A DNA stretch of 17,889 nt from contig JAXJSP010000053.1 of NCBI GenBank assembly GCA_036310005.1, positions 1-17,889 on the forward strand, read 5' to 3'. Origin of the DNA: JAXJSP01 sp036310005. GTDB lineage: Bacteria; Bacillota; Clostridia; Oscillospirales; Acutalibacteraceae. A program made the translations under genes and the position numbers. Under the pieces are notes generated by a model. That model did no database searches. It saw only the letters and a list, made by a program, of their open reading frames with translations, and was not told the DNA's origin. Below, piece by piece: positions 1-6,897 of the stretch (its first letter is position 1; the number at the start of each line of letters is the position of its first letter).

Positions 1-58
1 CTTTCAATTCTAATATCTCTTTCTCATGTTTTTGAATCTGTGTATATTCTCTTGGCAT
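1..58 (-). CDS. IS3-family transposase OrfA, N-terminal 19 residues only
   Basis: An ATG at 58 opens a frame reading MPREYTQIQKHEKEILELK before the window edge. This matches from memory the N-terminus of IS3-family OrfA proteins of Clostridia, where this helical start leads into a helix-turn-helix that binds the element's ends. A GGGGG Shine-Dalgarno stretch (66-70 on the plus strand as CCCCC) lies 7 nt upstream, inside a perfect stem, so translation should be weak when the leader is folded. In IS3 elements OrfA is usually joined to the DDE-domain OrfB by frameshifting; OrfB is not visible here. Confidence 0.6.
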   Translation of the reverse strand, partial: MPREYTQIQKHEKEILELK

Positions 59-65
59 ACAAATT

Positions 66-112
66 CCCCCTATGGTAGTTCCATTAATTCTACCATAGGG
101 GGCTCTTTTTTT
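66..112 (+). terminator. Perfect 13-bp hairpin: plus-strand terminator and minus-strand SD-sequestering leader
   Basis: Positions 66-78 (CCCCCTATGGTAG) pair perfectly with 90-102 around an 11-nt loop, and a T-rich run at 104-112 follows. On the plus strand this has the form of an intrinsic terminator. Read on the minus strand the same stem contains the GGGGG ribosome site of the transposase start at 58, so an RNA entering from outside the element would fold and hide it. IS10 and IS200 limit transposition by impinging transcription in a similar way; the function here is inferred. Confidence 0.6.
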
Positions 113-160
113 CTATTGTCCGTTTTTACTGGACTTGTTCAATTAATCGATGCTTTTTAA

Positions 161-1234
161 TTAATATCTCCAAGATGTATCTATATCCGAAATATCTTCA
201 TTATATATAAAATTATGAATATAAGCAGTTGTTAAATCGGTATCATAAAGCCATACCCATTGTCCGTCATAAATTCCACCGTAAGTATATTGATAATACT
301 CATTATCGGAATCGGTTACAGGGAATGTATTTGCTGTGAATGAAGTATCATCAGTAATTAAATCAGCATAATTGATTATTGTTTCATAATCAAAAGAAGT
401 TTTTACGGTATCAAGCATAGTTTCAACAAATTTCGGAACTTCATCGGCTGATAAATTTTTAATTTTATTAAGCAAAATTTTTAAAACATTCCTTTGGCGC
501 TGTGTTCTTATAACATCGGAATCAATTTGTCTCACCCTTGCATACTGTACAGACTGCATACCGTTCAAATGAACATTACCCGATTCTTCAACAGGACAAC
601 CGTTATCATAAAGTTTTCCATAGTCCATATTATTCATATTGTTCCTCTCGGCTTCGCTGATTTTAATATCGATTCCGCCTAAATAATCAATAACTTTTTC
701 AGCCTGTTTGAAATTAACTGAAATATAATCTTTAATATTCAAATCATAAACTTGATTTAAAGTATTAATTGCTAACTGCGGTCCGCTTGTTTTATAACCG
801 TCAAGTTTATAAATACTTCCGTAATAATATGAAGCATTAATTTTTGTATTAACAACATCACCGTCAGGTAAATCAATTGGCACATAACTATCTCTTAAAA
901 CAGAAGATATTTTTGCTGTTTTCTTTTTGGTATCAACAGAAATAATCATTATTGAATCGCATCTGCTTGTGTCGTTTTCCGAATAGTCAATACCGAATAA
1001 TGCGATGTTTTTAATATTTGAATCATTATATTTAAAATCTTTACTTATACCGAGTTGTTTAATATCCAGTCCGCCGGATGTTTCATAAACAGGCTCTGCT
1101 TTCTCTTTTGATGATGCTGCTGAACTTACATTAATCTGACTGATTACTTCCCTTTCAGGTTCTTCTGCTTTACTGCAAGATACTGCACACATAATTAATA
1201 AAACACCTAATATTATACTTATTACTCTTTTCAT
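161..1234 (-). CDS. LytR-CpsA-Psr (LCP) family protein, probable lipoprotein
   Basis: LCP enzymes transfer undecaprenyl-linked glycopolymers such as teichoic acids or capsule to peptidoglycan on the outer face of the membrane. The 357-residue product has a signal peptide ending in AVSC (Cys20), which looks like a lipobox, instead of the usual uncleaved transmembrane anchor. The LCP domain runs from about 74 to 270: GIDYSENDTSRCDSIMI (81-97, Arg91 and Asp93), SVLRDSYV (111-118, Arg114/Asp115), and YARVRQIDSDVIRTQRQRN (231-249), the Arg-rich pyrophosphate-binding segment. About 85 further residues form an extra C-terminal part. GGGGAG precedes the ATG by about 9 nt. An IS element lies 19 bp past the stop codon, and no terminator of its own is visible between. 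Which polymer it attaches cannot be told. Confidence 0.88.
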   Translation of the reverse strand: MKRVISIILGVLLIMCAVSCSKAEEPEREVISQINVSSAASSKEKAEPVYETSGGLDIKQLGISKDFKYNDSNIKNIALFGIDYSENDTSRCDSIMIISVDTKKKTAKISSVLRDSYVPIDLPDGDVVNTKINASYYYGSIYKLDGYKTSGPQLAINTLNQVYDLNIKDYISVNFKQAEKVIDYLGGIDIKISEAERNNMNNMDYGKLYDNGCPVEESGNVHLNGMQSVQYARVRQIDSDVIRTQRQRNVLKILLNKIKNLSADEVPKFVETMLDTVKTSFDYETIINYADLITDDTSFTANTFPVTDSDNEYYQYTYGGIYDGQWVWLYDTDLTTAYIHNFIYNEDISDIDTSWRY

Positions 1235-1375
1235 AACCTACTCCCCAATTTTTACACTTTCATTTATAATAAAAATCTATTATTTATTATAAATAATCTG
1301 TATTTAATTATAATGCCAATAAATTAAATTAGCAATATGTAATTATAAGATTTTGCCTATCATTATTAAAAATAT

Positions 1376-1418
1376 AAAAAAACAAACGCAATCAAATAAT
1401 TTGAAAGCGTTTGTTTTT
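1376..1418. terminator. Bidirectional-looking intrinsic terminator
   Basis: AAAAACAAACGC (1378-1389) pairs with GCGTTTGTTTTT (1407-1418) around a 17-nt loop. On the minus strand a T7 run follows the stem, so it ends the transcript of the surface-repeat gene (stop at 1437). A short T run on the plus strand would also allow stopping in that direction. Confidence 0.75.
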
Positions 1419-1436
1419 ATATCAATTATAATTATA

Positions 1437-2999
1437 TTATACTACAACACCGTTGCGAACTATGTACCATTTTCCGTTATATTTTACATTAGTATTCGCA
1501 TTGAAATTAACTTTACCGTTTTGTACATAGTACCATTTGTTATTATACTTACAAAGAGTTGTAGCATTAAAATCAACCCTACCGTTCTTTACATAGTACC
1601 AGGTGTCGTTGTATTTAACAAGTGTAGTATCTTTTACAGTTTTACCACCCTTTACATGATACCAAACGCCATCATACTTAATTAAAGTGTTGTCCTTGGT
1701 TACTTTACCGTCGTTGACATAGTACCAAGCACCATTGTATTTAATAAGCGTCGTTTCGTAAAAGTTCACCTTGCCATTCTTTACATAGTACCAAATATCA
1801 TTATATTTAAACAGAGTAGTTGTGTTAAAGTTAACCTTGCCTTTTCTGACATAGTACCATTCATCATTATATTTGCAGAGTGTCGTTGCATTAAAGTCTA
1901 CTTTGCCATTTTTAACATAGTACCATGAACCATTATACTTACAAAGTGTAGTCTTTTTAACTTTTTTACCATTTTCAGTATAATACCAAGTACCATTTTG
2001 TTTTACTAAAGAAACTTTCTTTTTGGTCGCAGCATTATTAGAGTCAATAAACTTAAGAGAAGTGTTTGCTCTGTTTGCATATAACGGGTTAATATTTAAA
2101 TATGTATTGTCAATTAAAATATATGGTACCTGTTGATTAATCGGGACATAAATACCAAGCCAAACATCTTCACTTGTTCCGGGTTGAATTGTTACATCTC
2201 TAACACCTTTTCTTCCATAATCATCAGATAAAGTTGCTGTTTCAGCTACATACATCTTATTACCTGTGTATTTATACATGCCAAACGGGCTAATAACAGA
2301 ATCAGCTTTCAATTCGCTCGAACCGGTATTTGTTATTGTAAATTTCATTAGATACCAATGGGAATTATAACTAGCCGGTGCATTATAAAAGTTTTCTTCG
2401 AGTATTATATCATTCGCAGTATCACCGGTATAAAGACTGCTTAATACAACATTATAGTTTTTAAATATAGTTTTTTTCCATGCACTTCTTGCAGTAAACA
2501 CTGTATTAGTAGTTGCTTTTTGATAACCGTTTTGTACGCACGAAAAACTTTCTTTGCTACCTGTGTATTCATTATTACCTTTAACGTTTCCTAAATCATC
2601 TTTTAAGTACATATACACTGTATCAGTTGTAGGCGCAGTATGCCAACTATAATAACTATAAAATCTTTTTGTTATAACTAATTCGTATTTGCCGGGTTTG
2701 TATCCTTCAGTATCGACACTCAGAGTGTAATAACGAATACTGCTTTCATATCTATTGTCGATTTCGGAAACTTTATTACCAACTATTTCTCCATCAGGAT
2801 CGTATAAATTAAACTCTAATTCTTCATAATTGAATTCCGGAAAGTATGTCATTGTTATAGGTACTTTTTCACCTACGGAAGCTTCGACTGGATATCCAAA
2901 AAGCCATGGATAAGAAGAAGCACTCGCTGTAATCGGTACAGTAACAAGAACCGACAATAAAATTACTGTAGATAAAACAACACTGATAATTTTTTTCAT
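1437..2999 (-). CDS. Secreted protein with Ig-like middle region and nine C-terminal WYYV repeats
   Basis: The 520-residue product has a Sec signal peptide (about 1-28, KK then a hydrophobic core and ASAS). Beta-rich regions follow: about 30-135, and about 150-300, which resembles DUF4352/telokin-type folds (HWYLMKFTITNTGSSEL, 214-230). Residues 331-520 are nine repeats of 21-22 residues with the pattern KYNxxWYYVxNGKV (Trp at 338, 359, 381, 403, 425, 446, 467, 489, 511). Such aromatic repeats resemble choline- or cell-wall-binding modules and probably hold the protein at the surface; the ligand is unknown. No catalytic motif is seen. AGGAGG at 3008-3013 lies 8 nt before the ATG. Its own promoter is weak at best (TTTAGT and GATAAT hexamers), while a strong promoter, folded RNA and terminator lie just upstream, so attenuation is possible. 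Confidence 0.82.
   Translation of the reverse strand: MKKIISVVLSTVILLSVLVTVPITASASSYPWLFGYPVEASVGEKVPITMTYFPEFNYEELEFNLYDPDGEIVGNKVSEIDNRYESSIRYYTLSVDTEGYKPGKYELVITKRFYSYYSWHTAPTTDTVYMYLKDDLGNVKGNNEYTGSKESFSCVQNGYQKATTNTVFTARSAWKKTIFKNYNVVLSSLYTGDTANDIILEENFYNAPASYNSHWYLMKFTITNTGSSELKADSVISPFGMYKYTGNKMYVAETATLSDDYGRKGVRDVTIQPGTSEDVWLGIYVPINQQVPYILIDNTYLNINPLYANRANTSLKFIDSNNAATKKKVSLVKQNGTWYYTENGKKVKKTTLCKYNGSWYYVKNGKVDFNATTLCKYNDEWYYVRKGKVNFNTTTLFKYNDIWYYVKNGKVNFYETTLIKYNGAWYYVNDGKVTKDNTLIKYDGVWYHVKGGKTVKDTTLVKYNDTWYYVKNGRVDFNATTLCKYNNKWYYVQNGKVNFNANTNVKYNGKWYIVRNGVVV
1440..2009 (-). repeat. Nine tandem 63-66 bp units encoding aromatic WYYV repeats
   Basis: Each unit encodes a 21-22 residue module around WYYV and NGKV. 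The units are clearly related at DNA level (recurring AAGTACAAT/TGGTACTATG-like blocks on the minus strand) but diverged, so this is an old tandem array rather than a recent expansion. Similar units could recombine and change the copy number. Confidence 0.85.
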
Positions 3000-3077
3000 T
3001 TCTATAACCTCCTATTTTTTAACATTATTAATTATCAATATTTATTAAAGATTAACTAAAACTACCCTACTTATACT

Positions 3078-3106
3078 AAAAAATGCGGCTACCGAAGTAA
3101 CCGCAT
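3078..3106 (-). terminator. Strong intrinsic terminator with UUCG tetraloop
   Basis: On the minus strand ATGCGGTTAC, loop TTCG, GTAGCCGCAT forms a 10-bp stem with one G-U pair (3083-3106), closed C-G around UUCG, followed by a T6 run (3083-3078). It ends the structured RNA transcribed from the promoter at 3301-3329 and lies 79 nt upstream of the surface-repeat gene. Confidence 0.88.
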
Positions 3107-3294
3107 AAAAAACGCAAACTCCGATAGTCGCAAAACAAACTCAATGTGAAATAAGGTATATAAAACACACTTAAACCAATGGAGGGAATTTGCGTTTTTG
3201 TCAAATTCATCTCCATTAGTTTATGCAAAGTAAAGCGTAATATCCTATAAAAAGAAAATACACCTGATTTCACACATTATTAAGTTTGTTTTGC
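3078..3294 (-). ncRNA. Structured RNA of about 217 nt (stand-alone ncRNA or regulatory leader)
   Basis: The unit is bounded by a near-consensus promoter (3301-3329) and a UUCG terminator (3078-3106); the predicted start is near 3294. The 5' end CGCAAAACAAACT (3295-3283) pairs perfectly with AGTTTGTTTTGCG (3141-3129). Pairing continues inward with small bulges through GTGTGAAAT/ATTTCACAT and AGGTGTAT/ATATACCT. A second hairpin pairs 3202-3219 with 3176-3192 around a 9-nt loop. That loop and its 3' arm (3185-3199) are complementary over 15 nt with one G-U to the tail at 3108-3122, giving a possible pseudoknot or alternative fold. The long closing stem, internal bubble and apical hairpin recall 6S RNA, but I cannot assign a family. 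A 65-codon GTG frame across it lacks a ribosome site and ends inside the terminator. Confidence 0.72.
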
Positions 3295-3300
3295 GCAGAT

Positions 3301-3329
3301 ATTATAACATGTATGTGTTTTATTTGCAA
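3301..3329 (-). promoter_or_regulatory. Strong sigma-A promoter with extended -10
   Basis: TTGCAA (3329-3324), a 17-bp spacer and TATAAT (3306-3301) preceded by TGn. The expected start at about 3294 is the first bases of the RNA's closing stem. The -35 lies 14 bp beyond the end of the GH3 pseudogene. Confidence 0.82.
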
Positions 3330-3342
3330 TATTAATAAATAA

Positions 3343-4533
3343 TTATTTTTTAATAGTAAGTTTTTTAACCTCAACTGCAGGCGGAAAATCAATGGTAATA
3401 TCGCGTTTTCCGTCTTCAATTTCAAGTTTTCGTTTAATAATAATCACATTACCTTGAGTCCCCTCAACAGAAATTGAAACAATATGTTTTTCGTCTATTT
3501 TAAGACTAATCGTACTTTACGCCAAACTATCCGCATTTGAAACAAGTTCAAAAATATAAACATTATCTCCGCCATATTCTACCGATTCAAAGCGGTCACC
3601 TGATTTTATGTTTTCAGCTACAAATACATCTTTCATGTTTTCATCATTGATTTGCTCAAAATTCGGTTTTGTGCATCCACCGTCAACATATTTTAAAAAA
3701 GTAGGCGAAGTCATAATATATCTTAAAAGATTTTTTGCGCATCTCTGTAAATCACTACGGACAATATAACCTTCTTTTAAACCTTCAAGAATATTATGAG
3801 ATTTGTTTTCGGCAGATTCGCAAACCATATAGACATCATTTTGAGCACGAACCAATGCTTTAAGATTCTCTTTTGCACCCTCCTGACCTCCGCGCCAAAC
3901 ATATAAAAGAGCGCTGATTTTATTTTCGTCCATAAATGAAAGGTCAATCAAATTACCTACATTTAAGACAACTACGGTTTTTTCAAAGGCACTTGATACA
4001 TTTTTTACAAGTTCTTTTTCTTCATTGGATAATTTATAACTGCCATCAACATTACAGTTATCTTTACTTTCACCGGCAGTTCTTCCTAAAACAATAACTG
4101 CGACATCATTTTTCTTTGCAAAACTATCAGCCATTGAGGTTGTAACCGGCATTTCTTTTTGAGACCATGGCTCAGATGCACAACCTTCTCCGTTATCATA
4201 AGGGTTATCTGCTATCCAATTTTTATATATCTTTACTAAATCATTATCAATTTCAAATACACCGTTTTCTTTAAAAGAGTCCCAAATCACCGGCGCTTTT
4301 TCAACTCTTACCAAGCCGCCTGAACCTGTGCCGCTTTTAATATAGCCTTCCTGGTTTCTGCCGAAAAGTGCAACTTTACTTCCCTTTTTCAAAGGCAATA
4401 CTCCGTCATTTTCAAGCAAAACCGAGCCTTCTGCCGAAATTTTTCTTCAAAGAGGTTTAAGTTCTTGTACCGCAGAAAATTCATTTTCACATATATTTAA
4501 ACCACAAACTGTTTTATCTTTATTAATAATCAT
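3343..4533 (-). pseudogene. Decayed glycoside hydrolase family 3 gene (two stops, barrel deleted)
   Basis: Intact relatives are GH3 beta-glucosidases with the C-terminal domain placed first. The frame opens at ATG 4533 with an AAAGGTG ribosome site. After 28 codons it meets TGA (4449-4447) inside what should read PLxRKISAEG, continues as LLENDGVLPLKKG, SGTGSGGLV, GRTAGESKDN and VVVLNVGNLIDLSF, then meets TAA (3519-3517), and runs in frame as STISLKIDEKHIVSI to a natural TAA at 3343. Both stops fit single C-to-T changes (CGA to TGA, CAA to TAA). Near 3845-3865 the text jumps from YVWRGGQEGAKENL to a part that belongs near the end of such proteins (LKEGYIVRSDLQRCAKNLLR), so the catalytic TIM barrel is gone. 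A truncated 300-residue product from an internal TTG (4419) would be inactive. Confidence 0.85.
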
Positions 4534-4568
4534 ATCGACACACCTTTTATTTAAAAATCACTAAATCA

Positions 4569-4596
4569 ATTATAGCATATATACAACAGAAATCAA
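4569..4596 (-). promoter_or_regulatory. Promoter of the GH3 pseudogene
   Basis: TTGATT (4596-4591), 16-bp spacer, TATAAT (4574-4569), 36 nt upstream of the original ATG at 4533. The promoter looks intact although the gene is broken. Confidence 0.55.
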
Positions 4597-4618
4597 CTAA
4601 TACAAAGCAAAGATTGAC

Positions 4619-4658
4619 AAAAAAATAACAGTACTGTCTGTATGACAATACTGTTATT
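4619..4658 (-). terminator. Terminator of the ZIP transporter gene
   Basis: AATAACAGTACTGTC (4624-4638) pairs with GACAATACTGTTATT (4644-4658) with one mismatch and a 5-nt loop. On the minus strand a T run follows, about 25 nt after the stop codon at 4683. Confidence 0.8.
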
Positions 4659-4682
4659 TAATATGTTATATTATAAATATTC

Positions 4683-5438
4683 TTAACCCATAATTGCATC
4701 CAAAATCAGCATAATACAAAAACCTGCAATTAATGAATATGTTGCGCCTTTTTCATATCCATGAGAATGAGTTTCGGGTATCATTTCATCGCTTATTACA
4801 TAAATCATTGTACCTCCGGCAAAGGCTAAGAAGAACGGTAAAGCGACACTTGAAATCGCAATTGTAAAATAACCTACAAATGTACCGATAACTTCAACAA
4901 AGCCTGTTGCCAGCGCTATAATCAAAGTTCTTGTTTTGCTGACGCCGGCGCTCAGCATTGGTGCTATTATGACCATACCCTCGGGTATGTTTTGTAAGGC
5001 GATGCCGCCGGCAACTGTTAAAGCATCCGATATATTACCGGTGCCGAAACTAACACCTGTTGCAATACCCTCAGGGAAATTATGAATTGCAATAGCAAAC
5101 ACAAATAAGAGAACTTTATTTAATTTATCCGTATTAATACTGTCTACCTTGCCGACACCGGCAACAGAATGTAAATGCGGAATAAATTTGTCCATTATGC
5201 TTAAAAACAGCGCTCCGGCAAAAATTCCCGATATTACTAAAACTGTATTAATAAATCCACCTTTTTCCATAGCAGGAGCAATCAAGCCAAACACAGACGC
5301 CGCCAACATAACACCGGCTGCGAGTCCTAAAACAATATCATTAAACTTATGCGGTATTTTTTTAAACAAAAAACCGATTAGAGCACCGACCATTGTTGCA
5401 CCGCCAACACCAAGTGCTGTAAGTAATACTACTAGCAT
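4683..5438 (-). CDS. ZIP family divalent metal transporter (ZupT-like)
   Basis: Moves Zn2+ or another divalent metal into the cytoplasm across the plasma membrane. The 251-residue protein has about eight hydrophobic segments and the two signature metal-binding helices: HNFPEG (119-124) in the fourth and QNIPEG (149-154) in the fifth, with Glu182 in the following helix. The loop between the third and fourth helices holds two His (HLH, 88-90), as is usual for the variable metal-binding loop. Length and motif order match bacterial ZIPs of about 250-270 residues. GGAGG lies 5 nt before the ATG. It follows the glycosyltransferase gene by 56 bp but has its own promoter (5469-5498) and terminator (4619-4658), so it is probably independent. 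No metalloregulator site is recognised. Confidence 0.92.
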   Translation of the reverse strand: MLVVLLTALGVGGATMVGALIGFLFKKIPHKFNDIVLGLAAGVMLAASVFGLIAPAMEKGGFINTVLVISGIFAGALFLSIMDKFIPHLHSVAGVGKVDSINTDKLNKVLLFVFAIAIHNFPEGIATGVSFGTGNISDALTVAGGIALQNIPEGMVIIAPMLSAGVSKTRTLIIALATGFVEVIGTFVGYFTIAISSVALPFFLAFAGGTMIYVISDEMIPETHSHGYEKGATYSLIAGFCIMLILDAIMG

Positions 5439-5468
5439 ATATACCTCCAGTTAAATAAAATCAAAATT

Positions 5469-5498
5469 ATTATATGCATAAAGATATTATCATGTCAT
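5469..5498 (-). promoter_or_regulatory. Promoter of the ZIP transporter gene
   Basis: ATGACA (5498-5493), 18-bp spacer, TATAAT (5474-5469). The -35 overlaps the stop region of the upstream glycosyltransferase gene (stop at 5495). Confidence 0.6.
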
Positions 5499-6460
5499 TG
5501 ATGCAAACTCTTTAGTTTTTTAACTGATGATGCTAACCAAGGGCAATAGTATTTTACATTTAACTTTAATTTCTTAATAACAGGCATTGATTTATATCTT
5601 GATTTATATTCTTTTACCTTTTTTAAATCTGACATAAACACATATAAATCAAAAATACAAGTTTCTTTATAGTCTGCAATTATATCGTGATACTCTTGAT
5701 GTGTATATTCATCAATTCTATCAAGCATCGCAATATATTCTCGTCTTCTTTCGACATATAACTCGGGGTTATGGCGCCATTTCCAGGTAAGAGAGTTTAC
5801 GCTGTTAATTCTATATGCGCTCATTAATTTATCAAAATAATGTATTTTACCTTGCAGCGCCATAAATACTGCTAATGCATAATCAGCGTTTACACATTTA
5901 CCTTTAAACGGAATAGATGTATCAGGAAAAAGTTTACTTACATACATTACCGAATTTGTCGCAAAACTCCAACCGTGCAAAATTTCTTTCATACTCAAAT
6001 CTTTTTCTTCGTTGAAATTTGCAAAAAACTTGTTTTTAAGAATCTTACCGTTTTCATCAGCATAATAAGCAGCGTGCGCGCACAAAGCACAATCAGGATG
6101 TGATTCCATATAATCAATCTGCATTTGTATTTTATTCTCATCTGTCCAGAAATCATCGCCCTCACAAACAGCGACATATTTTCCCTCTATGTATTTTTGC
6201 AGAATTTCAGCACGGATATATACGCCCTTTGACCATTGATTTTCTTTTTGATAAATAGGAATGATTTTGTCGGGATATTTGTTTTCAAACTGCTTAATAA
6301 TTTGAGCCGAATTGTCAGTAGACGCATCATCGTGAACAACTATCTGATATTTATAACTGCATTTTTGATTAACTAAACTCTCTAAACATTTTGCAATATA
6401 TTTTTCGTGATTATATACTGTACATAAAACAGTCAGCATTACTTTATTATTATCGGGCAT
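5495..6460 (-). CDS. Glycosyltransferase family 2 (GT-A fold)
   Basis: Transfers a sugar from a nucleotide-sugar donor, probably for a surface polysaccharide or teichoic-acid-type polymer at the inner face of the membrane. The 321-residue protein begins with the GT2 Rossmann-like start LTVLCTVYNHEKYIAKCLES (9-28). It has the acidic nucleotide-binding VVHDDASTDNS (41-51) and the metal-binding EGDDFW (100-105). No transmembrane segment is evident; the last 70 residues are basic and helical, ending PWLASSVKKLKS, which may touch the membrane. AGGAGA lies 7 nt before the ATG. It is a single gene rather than part of a polysaccharide cluster, so donor and acceptor cannot be named. The LCP gene upstream in the map could use a related polymer, but the two are 4 kb apart. 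Confidence 0.88.
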   Translation of the reverse strand: MPDNNKVMLTVLCTVYNHEKYIAKCLESLVNQKCSYKYQIVVHDDASTDNSAQIIKQFENKYPDKIIPIYQKENQWSKGVYIRAEILQKYIEGKYVAVCEGDDFWTDENKIQMQIDYMESHPDCALCAHAAYYADENGKILKNKFFANFNEEKDLSMKEILHGWSFATNSVMYVSKLFPDTSIPFKGKCVNADYALAVFMALQGKIHYFDKLMSAYRINSVNSLTWKWRHNPELYVERRREYIAMLDRIDEYTHQEYHDIIADYKETCIFDLYVFMSDLKKVKEYKSRYKSMPVIKKLKLNVKYYCPWLASSVKKLKSLHQ

Positions 6461-6476
6461 ATTTATCTCCTTAAAT

Positions 6477-6505
6477 TTTATAGTACTACTTTAACATAAA
6501 TACAA
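6477..6505 (-). promoter_or_regulatory. Candidate promoter of the GT2 gene
   Basis: TTGTAT (6505-6500), 17-bp spacer, TATAAA (6482-6477), 17 nt before the ATG at 6460. It is back to back with the plus-strand promoter at 6539. Confidence 0.5.
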
Positions 6506-6538
6506 TTTGTTTTCAATCACAAAAAAAATTTAATATAA

Positions 6539-6567
6539 TTGACAAATAAGATTATTAATTTTATAAT
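6539..6567 (+). promoter_or_regulatory. Perfect-consensus sigma-A promoter of the PQ-loop gene
   Basis: TTGACA (6539-6544), exactly 17 bp, TATAAT (6562-6567), both hexamers at full consensus. The transcript should start near 6574, leaving a leader of under 20 nt before the GTG start at 6592. Confidence 0.88.
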
Positions 6568-6591
6568 CTATAAAAATTAGGAGTGATGAAA

Positions 6592-6864
6592 GTGGTAGAA
6601 GTTTTAGAAATATTAATGTTAATTTGTTTTGGTTGTTCCTGGCCGAATAATATCATAAAATCTTTAAAAACAAAATCAACAAAAGGAAAAAGTTTAACAT
6701 TTTTAATTCTAATTGATTTAGGTTATGCCTTCGGTATTACAGCAAAAATATTGTCGCCTGAATTTTCGTGGTTTGTACTATCTGTATATATACTGAATCT
6801 GATTATGGTAACAACTGATTTAATATTATATTTTCATTATAGAAAAAGAGAAAAATCGTTATAA
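6592..6864 (+). CDS. Small PQ-loop/SemiSWEET-like three-helix membrane protein
   Basis: About 90 residues with three hydrophobic segments (roughly VLEILMLICFG, LTFLILIDLGYAFGI and WFVLSVYILNLIMVTTDLIL) and a basic tail. The first helix ends in SWPNNIIKSLKTKSTKGKS, the pattern of Clostridia PQ-loop/MtN3-type small proteins. SemiSWEETs work as dimers that carry sugars across the membrane; whether this one moves sugar is unknown. AGGAG (6579-6583) is 8 nt before GTG 6592. The upstream GTG 6583 overlaps it and ATG 6586 is 2 nt away, so 6592 is preferred. The gene stands alone, with a perfect promoter and a terminator 2 nt after its stop. Confidence 0.8.
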   Translation: MVEVLEILMLICFGCSWPNNIIKSLKTKSTKGKSLTFLILIDLGYAFGITAKILSPEFSWFVLSVYILNLIMVTTDLILYFHYRKREKSL

Positions 6865-6865
6865 A

Positions 6866-6897
6866 AAAGTGCTTGAGGAAACTCAAGCACTTTCTTT
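6866..6897. terminator. Shared bidirectional terminator between convergent genes
   Basis: AAAGTGCTTGAG (6866-6877), loop GAAA, CTCAAGCACTTT (6882-6893). The plus strand runs into TTTCTTTATTTT and the minus strand into a T6 run. It serves the PQ-loop gene (stop 6864) and the esterase gene (stop 6896). Confidence 0.9.

Larger units (their letters stand above)
1..141 (-). mobile_element. IS3-family insertion sequence, 5' terminal part (rest outside window)
   Basis: On the minus strand this stretch begins with a TG-starting terminal sequence (about 141 down to 116, TGAACAAGTCCAG then a GGACA motif), which resembles IS3/IS150-group terminal inverted repeats. A hairpin leader and then the start of a transposase OrfA-like frame follow. 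The element ends about 19 bp beyond the stop codon of the LCP gene at 161, so it sits directly downstream of that gene. The other end, orfB and any target duplication lie outside the window. Family assignment comes from the OrfA N-terminus and the end sequence; it is an inference from recognition, not a search. Confidence 0.65.

Noticed and set aside
1353..1685. 110-codon plus-strand frame
   Set aside because: Mirror of the tandem repeats of the minus-strand gene; no start signals.
3076..3273. 65-codon minus-strand frame starting with GTG
   Set aside because: No ribosome site, the frame lies inside the folded RNA and its stop codon is in the terminator's T run; the RNA explains the region better.
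3078..3294. Naming the structured RNA 6S RNA
   Set aside because: The closing stem, bubble and apical hairpin are similar, but a 50-nt tail with terminator and the extra tail pairing are unusual and I cannot confirm conserved 6S bases.
4419..4419. TTG start for a 300-residue GH3 protein
   Set aside because: Only the first start codon after the nonsense codon; no ribosome site and the catalytic domain is missing.
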